44,954 nucleotides of DNA from DATGSL01 sp964645585 (GCA_964645585.1 CAZYAN010000032.1:1-44954); one strand, 5' to 3'. Positions 36,052 to 44,954 are shown, counted from the stretch's first letter. The notes: generated by a model not told the origin, from the sequence alone. Made by a program: numbers and translations.

Positions 36052-37811
36052 GCCGGGCATCCAAACAGGTTCGAGACGTGGGGACGGTGCTTCTGGAGGC
36101 CGGGACGATTTCCGAGAAGCAGCTTGATCTCGCGCGGCGCCGCCATACGCGTCAGCAGGTGCCTCTTCACCGGGCGATTGTCGATCTGAATTTCGCGTCC
36201 GAGGAAGATACCCATCGGGCGCTCGCGGAGGTCAATGGCATGGAATTTGTCGACCTCGGAAGTGCGACCGCTTCGGACGATTTGCTGAAGATGGTGCCGG
36301 TCAAAATCGCGCTGCACTTTCGCTTTGCTCCGGTCGCTTTTGAGGACGGTCAGCTGACGGTTGCCTTCAGCGAGCCGCCGGTCCTGAGCGACATGGGCAA
36401 TTTGCGGCTGCTGCTCGGCAAGCGCCTGCGCGCGGCGATCGCCACACCGTCCGGCATTCACGCGTTTATCAAGAAACATTACGGTCTCGGCGCTCAGACG
36501 ATTCAGCAATTGCGGAGCGATCATTTGGGGCCGGGACCCGAGCTCGCCGACGAGGTCGTATTCGACTTGAAAGGACCGGACAGTCCCGCGGCGATGGACG
36601 GCACGATGTCGGACTTCGTCAACCAGATCCTGCTCGAAGCGCTGCGGCTCGACGCGACGGATATCCACATCGAGCCATACCAGTCGACGATCAAACTCCG
36701 CTACCGGATCGACGGGATTTTGCAGGACATCCAAGTGCCGGCCGGCCTTCGGCAGCTTTACAATTCGATTGTTTCGCGCCTGAAGGTCATGGCCGGCCTC
36801 AATATCGCTGAGCGGCGCGTTCCGCACGACGGGCGGATCGGGATGAAAACCGGCAAGGAGGAATACGATCTTCGTGTATCCATTATTCCAACACCATGGG
36901 GTGAGGCGGTCTGTTTGCGAATCCTCGGACGCCAGAGCATGTTCCTCGATCTCAATCAGCTCGGGATGGAGCCGGAGCAGCAGGAAATTCTCGAAGAGCT
37001 GACACAATTGCCCCAAGGTCTCGTCCTGCTGACCGGGCCGACGGGAAGCGGCAAGACGACGACTCTCTACGCGGCGCTTGCGCACGCCAACGACGGCCAG
37101 CGAAAGATCATTACAATTGAAAATCCAATCGAGTACCGGCTCGAAGGCATTTCGCAAATTCAGACGAGCGACGACGTCGGCCTTTCTTTTTCGAGCGGCC
37201 TTCGGTCGGTTTTGCGGCACGATCCGGATGTGATTTTGATCGGCGAGATTCGCGATGTCGAAACCGCCGAAATCGCCGTGCGTGCCGCGCAGACCGGACA
37301 CCTGGTATTCGCAACACTGCACACGAACGACAGCGTCAGCGCCATCCCGCGACTTCTCGATATGGAGATCGAGCCGTTCTTGCTCGCGTCATCTTTGGTC
37401 TGCAGCAGCGCGCAGCGTCTCGCGCGCCGTATCTGCCGGCATTGCATGAAGCCGGATGAGAACATCGCCGATGACACGCGGAGCGAGATGGCGGAAGTGC
37501 TCGGTATCAAGCCGGAAGACGTTCGCGCATGGATCGGCGAAGGGTGTGTGGAGTGCAACCAGCTCGGCTACCGCGGCCGCGTCGCGCTCTATGAATTCTT
37601 CCTGGTCAACGACGAAATCGTCGAGGCGCTCCGTCCTGGCATCACCCCGCGGGAACTTCGCCAAATCGGCCGGCGGCACGGCTGGAAACCTCTCCGCCAT
37701 CACGGCTGGATGAAGGTCCAAGGCGGCATCATCTCCATCGAGGAGAATGAACGCCTCACCCGCCGCGTGACCGCGCCGGTCCGAAAGCCGGCGGTAAAAA
37801 CGGAAAACTGA
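36048..37811 (+). CDS. PilB/GspE-family assembly ATPase
   Basis: A 587-residue AAA+-like secretion ATPase. Residues ~1-150 are an MshEN-type N-terminal domain (VGTVLLEAGTISEKQLDLARRR and FVDLGSATASDDLLKMVP). The catalytic core has Walker A GPTGSGKTTTLYAAL (~330), Asp box ITIENPIEYRLEG, Walker B VILIGEIRDVETAEIAV and His box GHLVFATLHTNDS. A zinc loop follows at ~462: CRHC, then CVECNQLGYRG, with four cysteines. It powers filament assembly through a GspF-type platform. It ends the five-gene operon and converges with the sigma-54 regulator. Confidence 0.94.
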   Translation: MSRASKQVRDVGTVLLEAGTISEKQLDLARRRHTRQQVPLHRAIVDLNFASEEDTHRALAEVNGMEFVDLGSATASDDLLKMVPVKIALHFRFAPVAFEDGQLTVAFSEPPVLSDMGNLRLLLGKRLRAAIATPSGIHAFIKKHYGLGAQTIQQLRSDHLGPGPELADEVVFDLKGPDSPAAMDGTMSDFVNQILLEALRLDATDIHIEPYQSTIKLRYRIDGILQDIQVPAGLRQLYNSIVSRLKVMAGLNIAERRVPHDGRIGMKTGKEEYDLRVSIIPTPWGEAVCLRILGRQSMFLDLNQLGMEPEQQEILEELTQLPQGLVLLTGPTGSGKTTTLYAALAHANDGQRKIITIENPIEYRLEGISQIQTSDDVGLSFSSGLRSVLRHDPDVILIGEIRDVETAEIAVRAAQTGHLVFATLHTNDSVSAIPRLLDMEIEPFLLASSLVCSSAQRLARRICRHCMKPDENIADDTRSEMAEVLGIKPEDVRAWIGEGCVECNQLGYRGRVALYEFFLVNDEIVEALRPGITPRELRQIGRRHGWKPLRHHGWMKVQGGIISIEENERLTRRVTAPVRKPAVKTEN

Positions 37812-37832
37812 CCCTTCCGCGGGCCGCGTCGC

Positions 37833-39290
37833 TCAGGCTCGGCCGGCGGCGGTCGGGCGCTTGAGGTTCAGGCGTTTCATCATGGAGACGAGCGTCGTCG
37901 GTTTTACGCCCAGAAGAGTGGCGGCGCCATCTTTGCCGTAGATCTTCCAGTTGCACCGATGAAGCGCGGCTGACACGATCTCGCGCTCCCGCACCACGAG
38001 TTCATCGAGCGAAAGATTGAATTCTTCGTCGTTTGCTGAATAACCGTTTGATTGAAGTTCCAAGACCTCCGGCTGGCGCCGCGGCAGGTCGAACCGGAGT
38101 CTTCCGCCTCGGGCTAAAATGACCGCCCGTTCGATGACGTTCTGCAGTTCCCGAACGTTCCCCGGCCAATCATACGATTCCAGCTCCCGGAGATGGGCTT
38201 TAGTGAGGCGCGGCGGCTCCACGCCCAGCCGTCGTGCGGCATCACGGAAAAAATGCGCCACGAGCGCGGGAAGATCCTCCTTTCGGTCGCGCAATGGCGG
38301 AACGTCTATCGGAAACACGCTCAGGCGGTAATAAAGATCAAGGCGGAAACGACCGGCTTTGGCTTCAGCCAGAAGATCGCGATTGGTGGCCGCAATGATC
38401 CGCACATCGACCGATCGGGTGCGCTCATCTCCCACGCGCTCAAACTGACCTTCTTGGAGAACGCGCAGCAGCTTGCCCTGCAGCTCCAGCGGAATTTCCC
38501 CGACCTCGTCGAGAAAGAGTGTGCCATGATTCGCCAGCTCAAACCGGCCGATCCGGTCTTTGACCGCGCTGGTGAACGCGCCGCGCACATGACCGAAAAA
38601 CTCGCTTTCAAAAAGCTCCTTGGGAATCGAGGCGCAGTTCACTCGAACCAGCGGATGCTCTTTGCGCGGACTCAGTTCGTGAATCGCATGGGCGACCAGT
38701 TCCTTTCCAGTCCCCGATTCGCCAAGAACGAGCACTCCGGCCTCGGTCGGGGCAACCGTCCGGATCTGCGTAACCACTTTCCGGAGCGCGGGACTGTCGC
38801 CGATAATCGATCCGATGTTTTCCCGCAGATCCGCCTGCAAAGCTTCATTCTCCGATTCCAGACATTTCAGCTGATTGATACAGCGAATTGTCAGGATGGC
38901 GCCCGCGGCCTCGCCGTCGCTGTTGTGGTAGGGGGTCGTGCGCAGGTAAACCCAGCCGGTCTCGCCATTCTTCCGTACGACTTCGACTTCCGCGCATTCG
39001 GGACATGTGCCTTTGGTTTCGCCTGACGCCCACGGAGCGACCTTCAAAAACACGTCCCGCATATCCGATCCAAGAAGTTCCTCCGAATCGTATCCAGTCA
39101 TCGATGACGCGACGTTGTTCAGGTAGAGAATTCTGTTGTCAGCGCCGGTAATAATCACCCCGTCCGCGAGGCTCTCCAAAATTGTCTGGTAAAAACGATC
39201 GCGATCCTCGACCCCGGCCGGAACCAGTTCCTGCAATCGCGGAAAGGGCGCTTCGTCGATGGTTTCCAGTCGATCCGCAACAATGGCCAT
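37833..39290 (-). CDS. PAS-domain sigma-54-dependent transcriptional regulator
   Basis: The ATG at 39290 (MAIVADRLETIDEA) gives 485 residues. An N-terminal PAS domain (about 35-140, ILESLADGVIITGADNRILYLN) has a CPEC pair (Cys96, Cys99) and two more cysteines in IRCINQLKCLE (Cys137, Cys143), which suggests a metal or redox sensor. The AAA+ domain is intact: GESGTGKE, GTLFLDEVGEI and GNVREL. The sigma-54 loop reads GAFTSA instead of GAFTGA. A FIS-type helix-turn-helix ends it (GKDGAATLLGVKPTTLVSMMKRL). It is divergent from the RND pump operon, which it probably controls. Confidence 0.93.
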   Translation of the reverse strand: MAIVADRLETIDEAPFPRLQELVPAGVEDRDRFYQTILESLADGVIITGADNRILYLNNVASSMTGYDSEELLGSDMRDVFLKVAPWASGETKGTCPECAEVEVVRKNGETGWVYLRTTPYHNSDGEAAGAILTIRCINQLKCLESENEALQADLRENIGSIIGDSPALRKVVTQIRTVAPTEAGVLVLGESGTGKELVAHAIHELSPRKEHPLVRVNCASIPKELFESEFFGHVRGAFTSAVKDRIGRFELANHGTLFLDEVGEIPLELQGKLLRVLQEGQFERVGDERTRSVDVRIIAATNRDLLAEAKAGRFRLDLYYRLSVFPIDVPPLRDRKEDLPALVAHFFRDAARRLGVEPPRLTKAHLRELESYDWPGNVRELQNVIERAVILARGGRLRFDLPRRQPEVLELQSNGYSANDEEFNLSLDELVVREREIVSAALHRCNWKIYGKDGAATLLGVKPTTLVSMMKRLNLKRPTAAGRA

Positions 39291-39325
39291 AGCTCTTACT
39301 TCACGCGCTACCGAAGAAATGACAA

Positions 39326-39380
39326 CAACGAAATGTCGTTTTCTGAGCAACTATTTTTCGTTGGTAACGAATTTTCGTTG
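39326..39380. promoter_or_regulatory. Candidate enhancer sites: three copies of TTTCGTTG
   Basis: TTTCGTTG occurs at 39356-39363 and 39373-39380, and its inverse CAACGAAA at 39326-39333. The two direct copies start 17 bases apart. The group lies 118-172 bases upstream of the predicted pump transcript start, the usual distance for enhancer-binding proteins, and in front of the regulator gene itself. The likely binder is the divergent PAS regulator; unproven. Confidence 0.5.
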
Positions 39381-39471
39381 TTCAAGATCCGAGGCTTCTG
39401 ATACAGGCGAAAATTTTTTAGTAACGGGTAATAAGCGGCTTACGAAAAAGAAAGCCTCGCTGAGAGGTGGA

Positions 39472-39487
39472 TGGCACGCAATCCGCT
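39472..39487 (+). promoter_or_regulatory. Candidate sigma-54 -24/-12 promoter for the RND operon
   Basis: TGGCACGCAATCCGCT matches the sigma-54 pattern at the GG (39473-39474) and GC (39485-39486) with correct spacing, but lacks the TT before GC. The start of transcription would be near 39498, giving a leader of only about four bases before the ATG at 39502. This is a weak match. Confidence 0.35.
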
Positions 39488-39501
39488 GAAGCGTGGCCCG
39501 T

Positions 39502-40611
39502 ATGAAACGCATTCAATGGATTTCTTCGACGTTGCTCATTCTTCCTCTTGTCGCCGCCGGCGGACTGCTGGCGGCGTGGAAAAAGCAGGAGCTCGATAAA
39601 AGCGCGGCCGCGATGCAGAATCAGCCTGAGGCGACCGAGGTGATCCGCGCCGCGCTCGCGACTCCGCGGGAGTACCGTCACAGTTCGACCTCGATTGGCA
39701 CCGTCATCGCATTGCGCTCGGTCACGCTCCGCAACGAACTCGCGGGAACAGTCGACCGGGTTTTGCTCAAACCAGGTGCCATTGTTGAGCCGGGCGAACT
39801 CTTGGTGGCTCTGGACGTTTCCGTCGAAGAGGCGGAACTCACCGCTCTCCAGGCCGAGGCGATTCTCGCGGAGGCGAACCTCAAGCGGGCGCAACGGCTC
39901 GTCGCGAACAACGCCGCCGCGGCCGCCGATCTCGAACGAGCGATCGCGGAACGCGATGTCGCGCTCGCCCGGATCGCGCGGACGAAAGCCGTCATTGAAC
40001 GCAAGACGATCCGCGCGCCGTTCCGGGCCCGCGTCGGACTTGCCGACGTTCATCCGGGACAGTTTCTCGAAGCCGGGACGGTGCTCACGACGCTCCAAGG
40101 AGTGGATACGTTAGCGGACGTCAATTTCGACGTTACGCAAGCCGTCGCGAGCCGGCTGCGTCCGGGCGACCGAGTTGATCTGATCGTTCAATCGGACCAA
40201 GACCCGATTCCCGCCGAGGTTCTTGCGGTCAACGCGCGGATTGATCCCTCCACTCGCAACGCGACTGTGAGAGCCCGTTTCGCCTTGGCGGAAGTTGATC
40301 TTCGGCCCGGCGCATCCGTGCGCGTGGCTGTGCCGACAGGTCCGGCACGCGAGGTGGTCGCGATTCCGGCGGACGCGCTTCGGCGGGGTCCGGATGGCGA
40401 CCGCGTTTTCGTGATCAAACCGGATCAGGAAGGGGCTGCTCGCGCCCATGTCCGCATGGTCGAAGCCGGCCCGGCCAACGGCCAGGAGATTCTGATCCTT
40501 TCGGGCTTAGAACCGGGCGAGCGCGTCGCGGCCGCCGGGTCGTTCAAACTGCACGAAGAATCACTCGTGAGCATCGCTAACGAAACCGCGTTGGCCGCCA
40601 GCTCTCGCTGA
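39502..40611 (+). CDS. RND efflux periplasmic adaptor subunit
   Basis: A 369-residue membrane fusion protein. The ATG at 39502 (MKRIQWISS) was chosen over the in-frame GTG at 39493. An N-terminal hydrophobic stretch (TLLILPLVAAGGLLAAW) is followed by the HlyD order: biotinyl-lipoyl half (GTVIALRSVTLRNELAGTVDRV), a hairpin (AEANLKRAQRLVANNAAAAADLERAIAERDVALARI), the second lipoyl half (IRAPFRARVGLADVHPGQFL) and a beta-barrel. It links the inner-membrane pump and the outer-membrane factor. It is first in a three-gene operon, 42 bases before the pump. Confidence 0.94.
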   Translation: MKRIQWISSTLLILPLVAAGGLLAAWKKQELDKSAAAMQNQPEATEVIRAALATPREYRHSSTSIGTVIALRSVTLRNELAGTVDRVLLKPGAIVEPGELLVALDVSVEEAELTALQAEAILAEANLKRAQRLVANNAAAAADLERAIAERDVALARIARTKAVIERKTIRAPFRARVGLADVHPGQFLEAGTVLTTLQGVDTLADVNFDVTQAVASRLRPGDRVDLIVQSDQDPIPAEVLAVNARIDPSTRNATVRARFALAEVDLRPGASVRVAVPTGPAREVVAIPADALRRGPDGDRVFVIKPDQEGAARAHVRMVEAGPANGQEILILSGLEPGERVAAAGSFKLHEESLVSIANETALAASSR

Positions 40612-40653
40612 GCGACCCAACCTTTCACCTTCCATTCATTCACGCTACCAGCC

Positions 40654-43600
40654 ATGCGCGCATTTACCGATCTATTCATTCGTCATCCAGTCCTCGCCGT
40701 CGTCGTCAATCTCGTCATCGTCCTCATCGGATGGCGAGCGGCGACGACCCTGCCGGTGCAGCAATACCCGCAGATTGAAAGTTCCTCGGTCATCATCACC
40801 ACTGTTTACACGGGCGCGAGTGCCGAGACAGTGCGGGGATTTCTTACAACTCCGATCGAACGGGCCGTATCCGCCATCAGCGGAGTCGATCACATCGAAT
40901 CGACCAGCCGCGCTGGAATCAGCACCGTGACGGTTCGGTTACAGTTGAACCACGACAGCACCGCCGCCCTGGCGGAAGTGACGGCCCGGCTGCAGCAAGT
41001 CCGCTCGGAACTTCCCGCCGAGGCTGAGCCGCCGATGGTGGAGATTCAGCGAACCGACCGTCCGTACGGGACGTTTTATCTCAGCTTCAATTCGACGGAA
41101 CGGAGCATTTCAGAACTGACCGATTGGCTGGCGCGCGGGTTGCAGCCGCGGCTTTCCACGCTCCCGGGCGTCCAGCGCATCACGATCGAAGGCGGGCAGC
41201 CGATCGCGATGCGGGTCTGGATCGATCCCGATCGGCTGGCGGCTGTGAACCTTTCGCCCGGCGATGTTCAATCCGCTCTTCGTCGCAACAACTATCTCGC
41301 GGCGGTCGGACAGACCAAAGGGGATCGCGTCCAGATCAATCTGCTTGCGAACACCGACCTGCGATCGGCGGAGGAATTCGCCGATCTGATCGTGGCCGAG
41401 CGCGACGGCGCGATCGTGCGCTTGCGGGATGTCGCCCGCGTTGAGCTCGGAGCGGAGGAGGCGGAGATGATCGCCAAATACAACGACCAGGAAGGCGTCT
41501 ATCTCGGCGTCTGGCCACTCGTCGGATCCAATGAAATCGATGTCGCACGGCACCTCCGCGAGGAGATGGAGCGAATCGAACCAACCTTGCCCGACGATAT
41601 TGAGATGCGGCTGGTCTGGGACGGGACGATGTTCATGCGGGACGCGCTGGAAGAGATTTCCAAAACGCTGATTGAAACGATGCTGATCGTCGGCCTGGCT
41701 GTCTTTGTATTTGTCGGATCGATACGAACAGCGATGGTTCCGCTGGTGGCCATGCCGATCTCATTGATCGGCGCGGCGATCGTCATGTTTGCCTTCGGAT
41801 TCAGCCTGAATCTCCTGACGATCCTCGCGATTGTCCTGGCCGTTGGCTTGGTGGTAGACGACGCGATCGTAGTGGTCGAGAACGTCGAACGGCACATTCG
41901 ACTCGGCAAGTCGCGCACCTCGGCGGCGATCGCGGGCGCGCGGGAATTGCTGGGTCCGATTGTCGCGATGACTATCACGCTGGCGACGGTTTACACGCCG
42001 ATCGCGTTTCAAGGCGGCTTGACCGGCTCGCTCTTCCGGGAGTTCGCGATAACGCTCGCCGCGGCCGTTGTCACTTCCGGCATCGTGGCGGTCACGCTGT
42101 CACCGGTCATGAGCGCCGCGTTTGTTCATCCGCAGGGGCGGGAAGGGCGTTTGACCCGCCTGATCAATCGCGGCTTCGATATCCTCCGGCGAGTGTATTC
42201 ACAATCCTTGGACGTTGCTTTGCGGATGCGGTGGACGATTGCCGGTGCCTCGCTTCTGATCGCGCTGGCAGCCTGGCCGCTGTACACATTCTCCCGGATG
42301 GAGCTGGCGCCTGTTGAGGACCAAAGTCACATCAGTTTCTTCTTCGAAGCCGCGCCTGATTCCACGCTGGCCGCTTCGAACGAGGCGACACGGAACGTGG
42401 TCGATTCGGCCAATGCATTTCCGGAAGCGAAATTCATGTGGTCGCTGACCACGGCTTGGGGCGGTTTCGGGGGGATGGTGGCTGAGGACTGGAAACAACG
42501 CGACCGTTCAACCGCGGAGATGTTTGGCGAGGTGTACGGGAGTGTGTCTCAGATTCCAGAGCTGCGGGTGTTTCCTCGGCTTGACCCGCCTCTCCCTTCG
42601 CCGGGGCAGTACGATGTCGAACTCATTTTGAAGAACGACGCGTCGCCGGAACAGATGCAGGCGATCGCTCAAGCCGTCATCGACGCAGCCCGGGCGAGCG
42701 GCAAGTTCCTTTACGCGGACACCGATCTCAAGATCGATCTCCCGCAGGCAAAGGTCCTTCTCGACCGCGAGCGGGTGGCGGATCTCGGATTGGACCTGGC
42801 CGGGGTGGGGCGCGAGCTCGGCACGCTGCTCGGCGGAGCGTATGTCAACCGGTTCAACTATCACGACCGGAGTTATAAAGTCATTCCGCAAGTCGGGGAT
42901 GCGGACCGGGCGTCGGTTGCTCCGTTGCTTGATCTGAAAATAACGACGCCGTCCGGCGAGCTCGTGCCGGTTTCCACGTTCACTTCGGTTGAAATGGACA
43001 CGGCGCCTCGATCGCTGAACCGCTTTCAGCAGCGGGATTCCGTCCGGATCTTTGGCGGTGTGCGGCCGAACGTGACCAAAGAAGAGGGGTTGCGGGTAAT
43101 GGAGGAGGCGGCCCGTGCGGCCGGCGGATCGGTTGTGGAGCTCGATTACGCGGGAGAATCGCGTCAGATTCGGCAGGAAGGCGGTTCGCTGACCGCGACG
43201 CTCGGGGTGGCGGTGATTCTGATTTATCTGGTGCTCGCGGCGCAGTTTCAGAGTTTTCGGGATCCGCTGATCGTGCTCTTCGGTTCGGTGCCGCTGGCGA
43301 TCTCGGGCGCGTTGCTCTTCAGCTTTCTCGACTTCACGACCATCAACATCTATTCGCAGGTCGGCTTGATCACTCTGGTCGGGCTGATTGCGAAGAACGG
43401 AATCCTGATCGTCGAGTTCGCCAATACGCTGCAGGAACGCGGCGTGGAAAAAGCGGCGGCTCTCCGGGAAGCTTCGCTGACTCGATTGCGTCCGGTGCTG
43501 ATGACATCGGCGGCCACCGTCTTCGGGCATTTTCCGCTGGTGCTGGTCACCGGTCCGGGATCCGAGGCGCGCAACAGCATCGGAACGGTTCTGGTGGGCG

Positions 43601-43749
43601 GCATGGTTATCGGCACGGTCTTCACTCTTTTTGTCGTGCCCGTCTTTTACTCGCTGATTGCCGCGCGGCGGGTGCCCGCTGCGGAGCTGGAAGAGAAGGA
43701 AGATGCCGCTGGTGTCGGAGAACCGCAGCCCGTTGGAAACTTCGCCTGA
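40654..43749 (+). CDS. RND multidrug efflux pump (HAE-1 type)
   Basis: A 1031-residue AcrB/MexB-type proton-driven pump. TM1 is near the N-terminus (PVLAVVVNLVIVLIGW), the porter subdomains follow, and TM4 carries the proton-relay Asp pair (GLVVDDAIVVVENVERHI). The second half has GLIAKNGILIVEFANTLQERG at TM10 and VFGHFPLVLVTGPGSEARNSIG. The length is standard. The substrate cannot be inferred; any solute from drugs to bile-like amphiphiles is possible. It lies 42 bases after the adaptor and 16 before the outer-membrane gene. Confidence 0.95.
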   Translation: MRAFTDLFIRHPVLAVVVNLVIVLIGWRAATTLPVQQYPQIESSSVIITTVYTGASAETVRGFLTTPIERAVSAISGVDHIESTSRAGISTVTVRLQLNHDSTAALAEVTARLQQVRSELPAEAEPPMVEIQRTDRPYGTFYLSFNSTERSISELTDWLARGLQPRLSTLPGVQRITIEGGQPIAMRVWIDPDRLAAVNLSPGDVQSALRRNNYLAAVGQTKGDRVQINLLANTDLRSAEEFADLIVAERDGAIVRLRDVARVELGAEEAEMIAKYNDQEGVYLGVWPLVGSNEIDVARHLREEMERIEPTLPDDIEMRLVWDGTMFMRDALEEISKTLIETMLIVGLAVFVFVGSIRTAMVPLVAMPISLIGAAIVMFAFGFSLNLLTILAIVLAVGLVVDDAIVVVENVERHIRLGKSRTSAAIAGARELLGPIVAMTITLATVYTPIAFQGGLTGSLFREFAITLAAAVVTSGIVAVTLSPVMSAAFVHPQGREGRLTRLINRGFDILRRVYSQSLDVALRMRWTIAGASLLIALAAWPLYTFSRMELAPVEDQSHISFFFEAAPDSTLAASNEATRNVVDSANAFPEAKFMWSLTTAWGGFGGMVAEDWKQRDRSTAEMFGEVYGSVSQIPELRVFPRLDPPLPSPGQYDVELILKNDASPEQMQAIAQAVIDAARASGKFLYADTDLKIDLPQAKVLLDRERVADLGLDLAGVGRELGTLLGGAYVNRFNYHDRSYKVIPQVGDADRASVAPLLDLKITTPSGELVPVSTFTSVEMDTAPRSLNRFQQRDSVRIFGGVRPNVTKEEGLRVMEEAARAAGGSVVELDYAGESRQIRQEGGSLTATLGVAVILIYLVLAAQFQSFRDPLIVLFGSVPLAISGALLFSFLDFTTINIYSQVGLITLVGLIAKNGILIVEFANTLQERGVEKAAALREASLTRLRPVLMTSAATVFGHFPLVLVTGPGSEARNSIGTVLVGGMVIGTVFTLFVVPVFYSLIAARRVPAAELEEKEDAAGVGEPQPVGNFA

Positions 43750-43765
43750 TTGGAAAGTGTATTGA

Positions 43766-44954
43766 ATGATGAATACGAAAACAAATTTCACGTCTTGGAT
43801 TAATTATTTGACGACGATGCTGTTTGCCGCGGTTGGCGCGGGATGCGCGACGGTTGGACCCGACTACGTGCGGCCTGAATTGACTGTCCCAACAGACTGG
43901 ACTGAAGGCGAGGAGGGCGCGTTTTCCGAGAACCCGAACCGGGAGCTGGCGGATTGGTGGCAGCACTTCGACGACCCGGTGCTGGATGAGCTGATCGCAC
44001 GGGTGCTCGAGGACGGGCTCGACATCCGGCAGGCATTCGCGCGCCTGGAGGAAGCGCGCGCGTTTCGGGGTGTGGCGGAAAGCGGGCGTTTTCCGGACAT
44101 TGACGCGATCGCGGCGTATCAGCGATCTGATGACAGCGACCGGACTGATCTCGGCGATACGGGTGGAGACACGGATCTGTTTGTTGCCGGGCTGGACGCC
44201 GCTTGGGAACTGGATTTGTGGGGCCGTGTCCGGCGCTCCGTGGAAGCGGCGAACGCTGAGCTGGATGCCGCCGTCGAGGACGTACGGGGAGTTCGTCTCA
44301 TCCTAGCGGCTGAGACCGCGGCAAGCTACGTGGATCTTCGCGCGTTCCAGCGTCGCCTGGTCCTTGCCCGAACCCATGTCGATTTGCAGCGGCAGACGCT
44401 CCAGCTCGTGCGGGCGCGGTACGATGCCGGTGTCGTCGGTGAGCGTGACGTGGCGCAAGCGGCGATGAACGTGGAAGTGACTCGCTCGCTCGTTCCGCCT
44501 CTGGAGGCCGGCTGGCGCGCCGCGAAAAATCGCTTAGCCGTTCTTGCCGGCCTGCCGCCGGGGAGCCTGGAGGAGCTTCTCAATACCGCTGCCCCGATTC
44601 CGGTTCCCCCGTCCGGTGTCGCGGTCGACCTGCCGGCTGATCTGCTTCGGAACCGGCCGGATATACGGCGGGCGGAACGCGGTTTGGCCGCTGAGCATGC
44701 CCGCATCGGGGTCGCCACGGCCGATCTTTACCCGCGGCTGACATTGAACGGGACGCTGGGCGTGGCGGCTGAGGATGCGGGCGACCTGTTTCGCGAAGGG
44801 AGCGGTTTCTTCGGCATCGGTCCATCGATCCGCTGGAATCTTTTTGACGGTGGACGCTCGCGCCGGCGGGTGGACGTGCGGATCGCGCGAGCGGAACAGG
44901 CGCGGATCGAATGGGAGCGGACCGTGCTGGAAGCTTTGGAGGAAACCGAAAACG
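43766..44954 (+). CDS. RND outer membrane factor (NodT/OprM family), 3' end off window
   Basis: This open frame runs to the window edge (396 codons so far). It starts at the ATG at 43766 (MMNTKTNF), with lipobox VGAGC followed by ATVGPDYVRPE, a hallmark of the NodT lipoprotein family. Family motifs are WWQHFDDPVLDELI, AWELDLWGRVRRSVEAANAE, LILAAETAASYVDLRAFQRR, VGERDVAQAAMNVE, LPADLLRNRPDIRRAERGLA and RWNLFDGGRSRRRVDV. The last matches the start of the second repeat. It completes the tripartite pump. Confidence 0.95.
   Translation, partial: MMNTKTNFTSWINYLTTMLFAAVGAGCATVGPDYVRPELTVPTDWTEGEEGAFSENPNRELADWWQHFDDPVLDELIARVLEDGLDIRQAFARLEEARAFRGVAESGRFPDIDAIAAYQRSDDSDRTDLGDTGGDTDLFVAGLDAAWELDLWGRVRRSVEAANAELDAAVEDVRGVRLILAAETAASYVDLRAFQRRLVLARTHVDLQRQTLQLVRARYDAGVVGERDVAQAAMNVEVTRSLVPPLEAGWRAAKNRLAVLAGLPPGSLEELLNTAAPIPVPPSGVAVDLPADLLRNRPDIRRAERGLAAEHARIGVATADLYPRLTLNGTLGVAAEDAGDLFREGSGFFGIGPSIRWNLFDGGRSRRRVDVRIARAEQARIEWERTVLEALEETEN

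Noticed and set aside
35871..37322. A 483-codon minus-strand open frame over the ATPase
   Set aside because: Shadow of the PilB/GspE gene with all nucleotide-binding motifs.
42508..43791. A 427-codon minus-strand open frame over the pump
   Set aside because: Shadow of the RND pump gene.

Overview
The window looks like a piece of a chromosome from a member of the Verrucomicrobiota (class or order not resolvable by eye). The reasons are: a pilus/secretion operon with the composition I recall for the Akkermansia Amuc_1098-Amuc_1102 locus; a secreted DUF1501 protein and a twin-arginine Gfo/Idh/MocA oxidoreductase, both typical of the PVC superphylum; an N-terminal module in the first protein that I associate with Verrucomicrobia; and short AT-richer intergenic elements ending in TTCGTGGTT that I recall from PVC genomes. 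No database was searched. The region is GC-rich and gene-dense. I see no insertion sequence, phage, CRISPR array or rRNA.

Layout. 1-8.7 kb: exported proteins (an Ig/PKD-repeat protein with two frame breaks, an unknown exported protein, a small XRE regulator, a DUF1501 protein, a Tat-exported oxidoreductase and a lipoprotein FAD oxidoreductase). 9-11.5 kb: a three-lipoprotein operon, COG3014 - YcfL-like - LpoB-like, on the minus strand. 11.6-20.4 kb: a GspF-like membrane protein, a TPR membrane protein, carB-purU, a degenerate NtrC-type response regulator and a PilC/GspF gene with one frame break. 20.5-21.1 kb: tRNA-Gly and tRNA-Arg. 21.2-30.8 kb: housekeeping and metabolic genes (hpf, SDR, RluA-type pseudouridine synthase, M14 peptidase-like protein, MFS transporter, small protein, YceH, alaS, leuB).

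31-37.8 kb: a tight five-gene operon of secretin (PilQ/GspD type), PilM-PilN fusion, PilO-like, PilP/GspC-like and PilB/GspE ATPase. It has everything for an envelope-spanning type IV filament machine except pilins, prepilin peptidase and the inner-membrane platform. Platform proteins (two GspF-family genes) lie elsewhere in the same window, so the machine is split over at least three loci.

37.8-45 kb: a sigma-54-dependent PAS regulator divergent from a tripartite RND efflux operon (adaptor, pump, outer membrane factor; the last gene runs off the window). The intergenic space has three copies of an 8-bp motif and a -24/-12-like element, which together suggest sigma-54 control of the pump.

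Three clear single-base frame breaks (near 1320, 1013 and 20203) and one suspected one (near 3181) lie at short homopolymers. This pattern favours sequencing or assembly error over gene decay, but raw reads are needed to decide.
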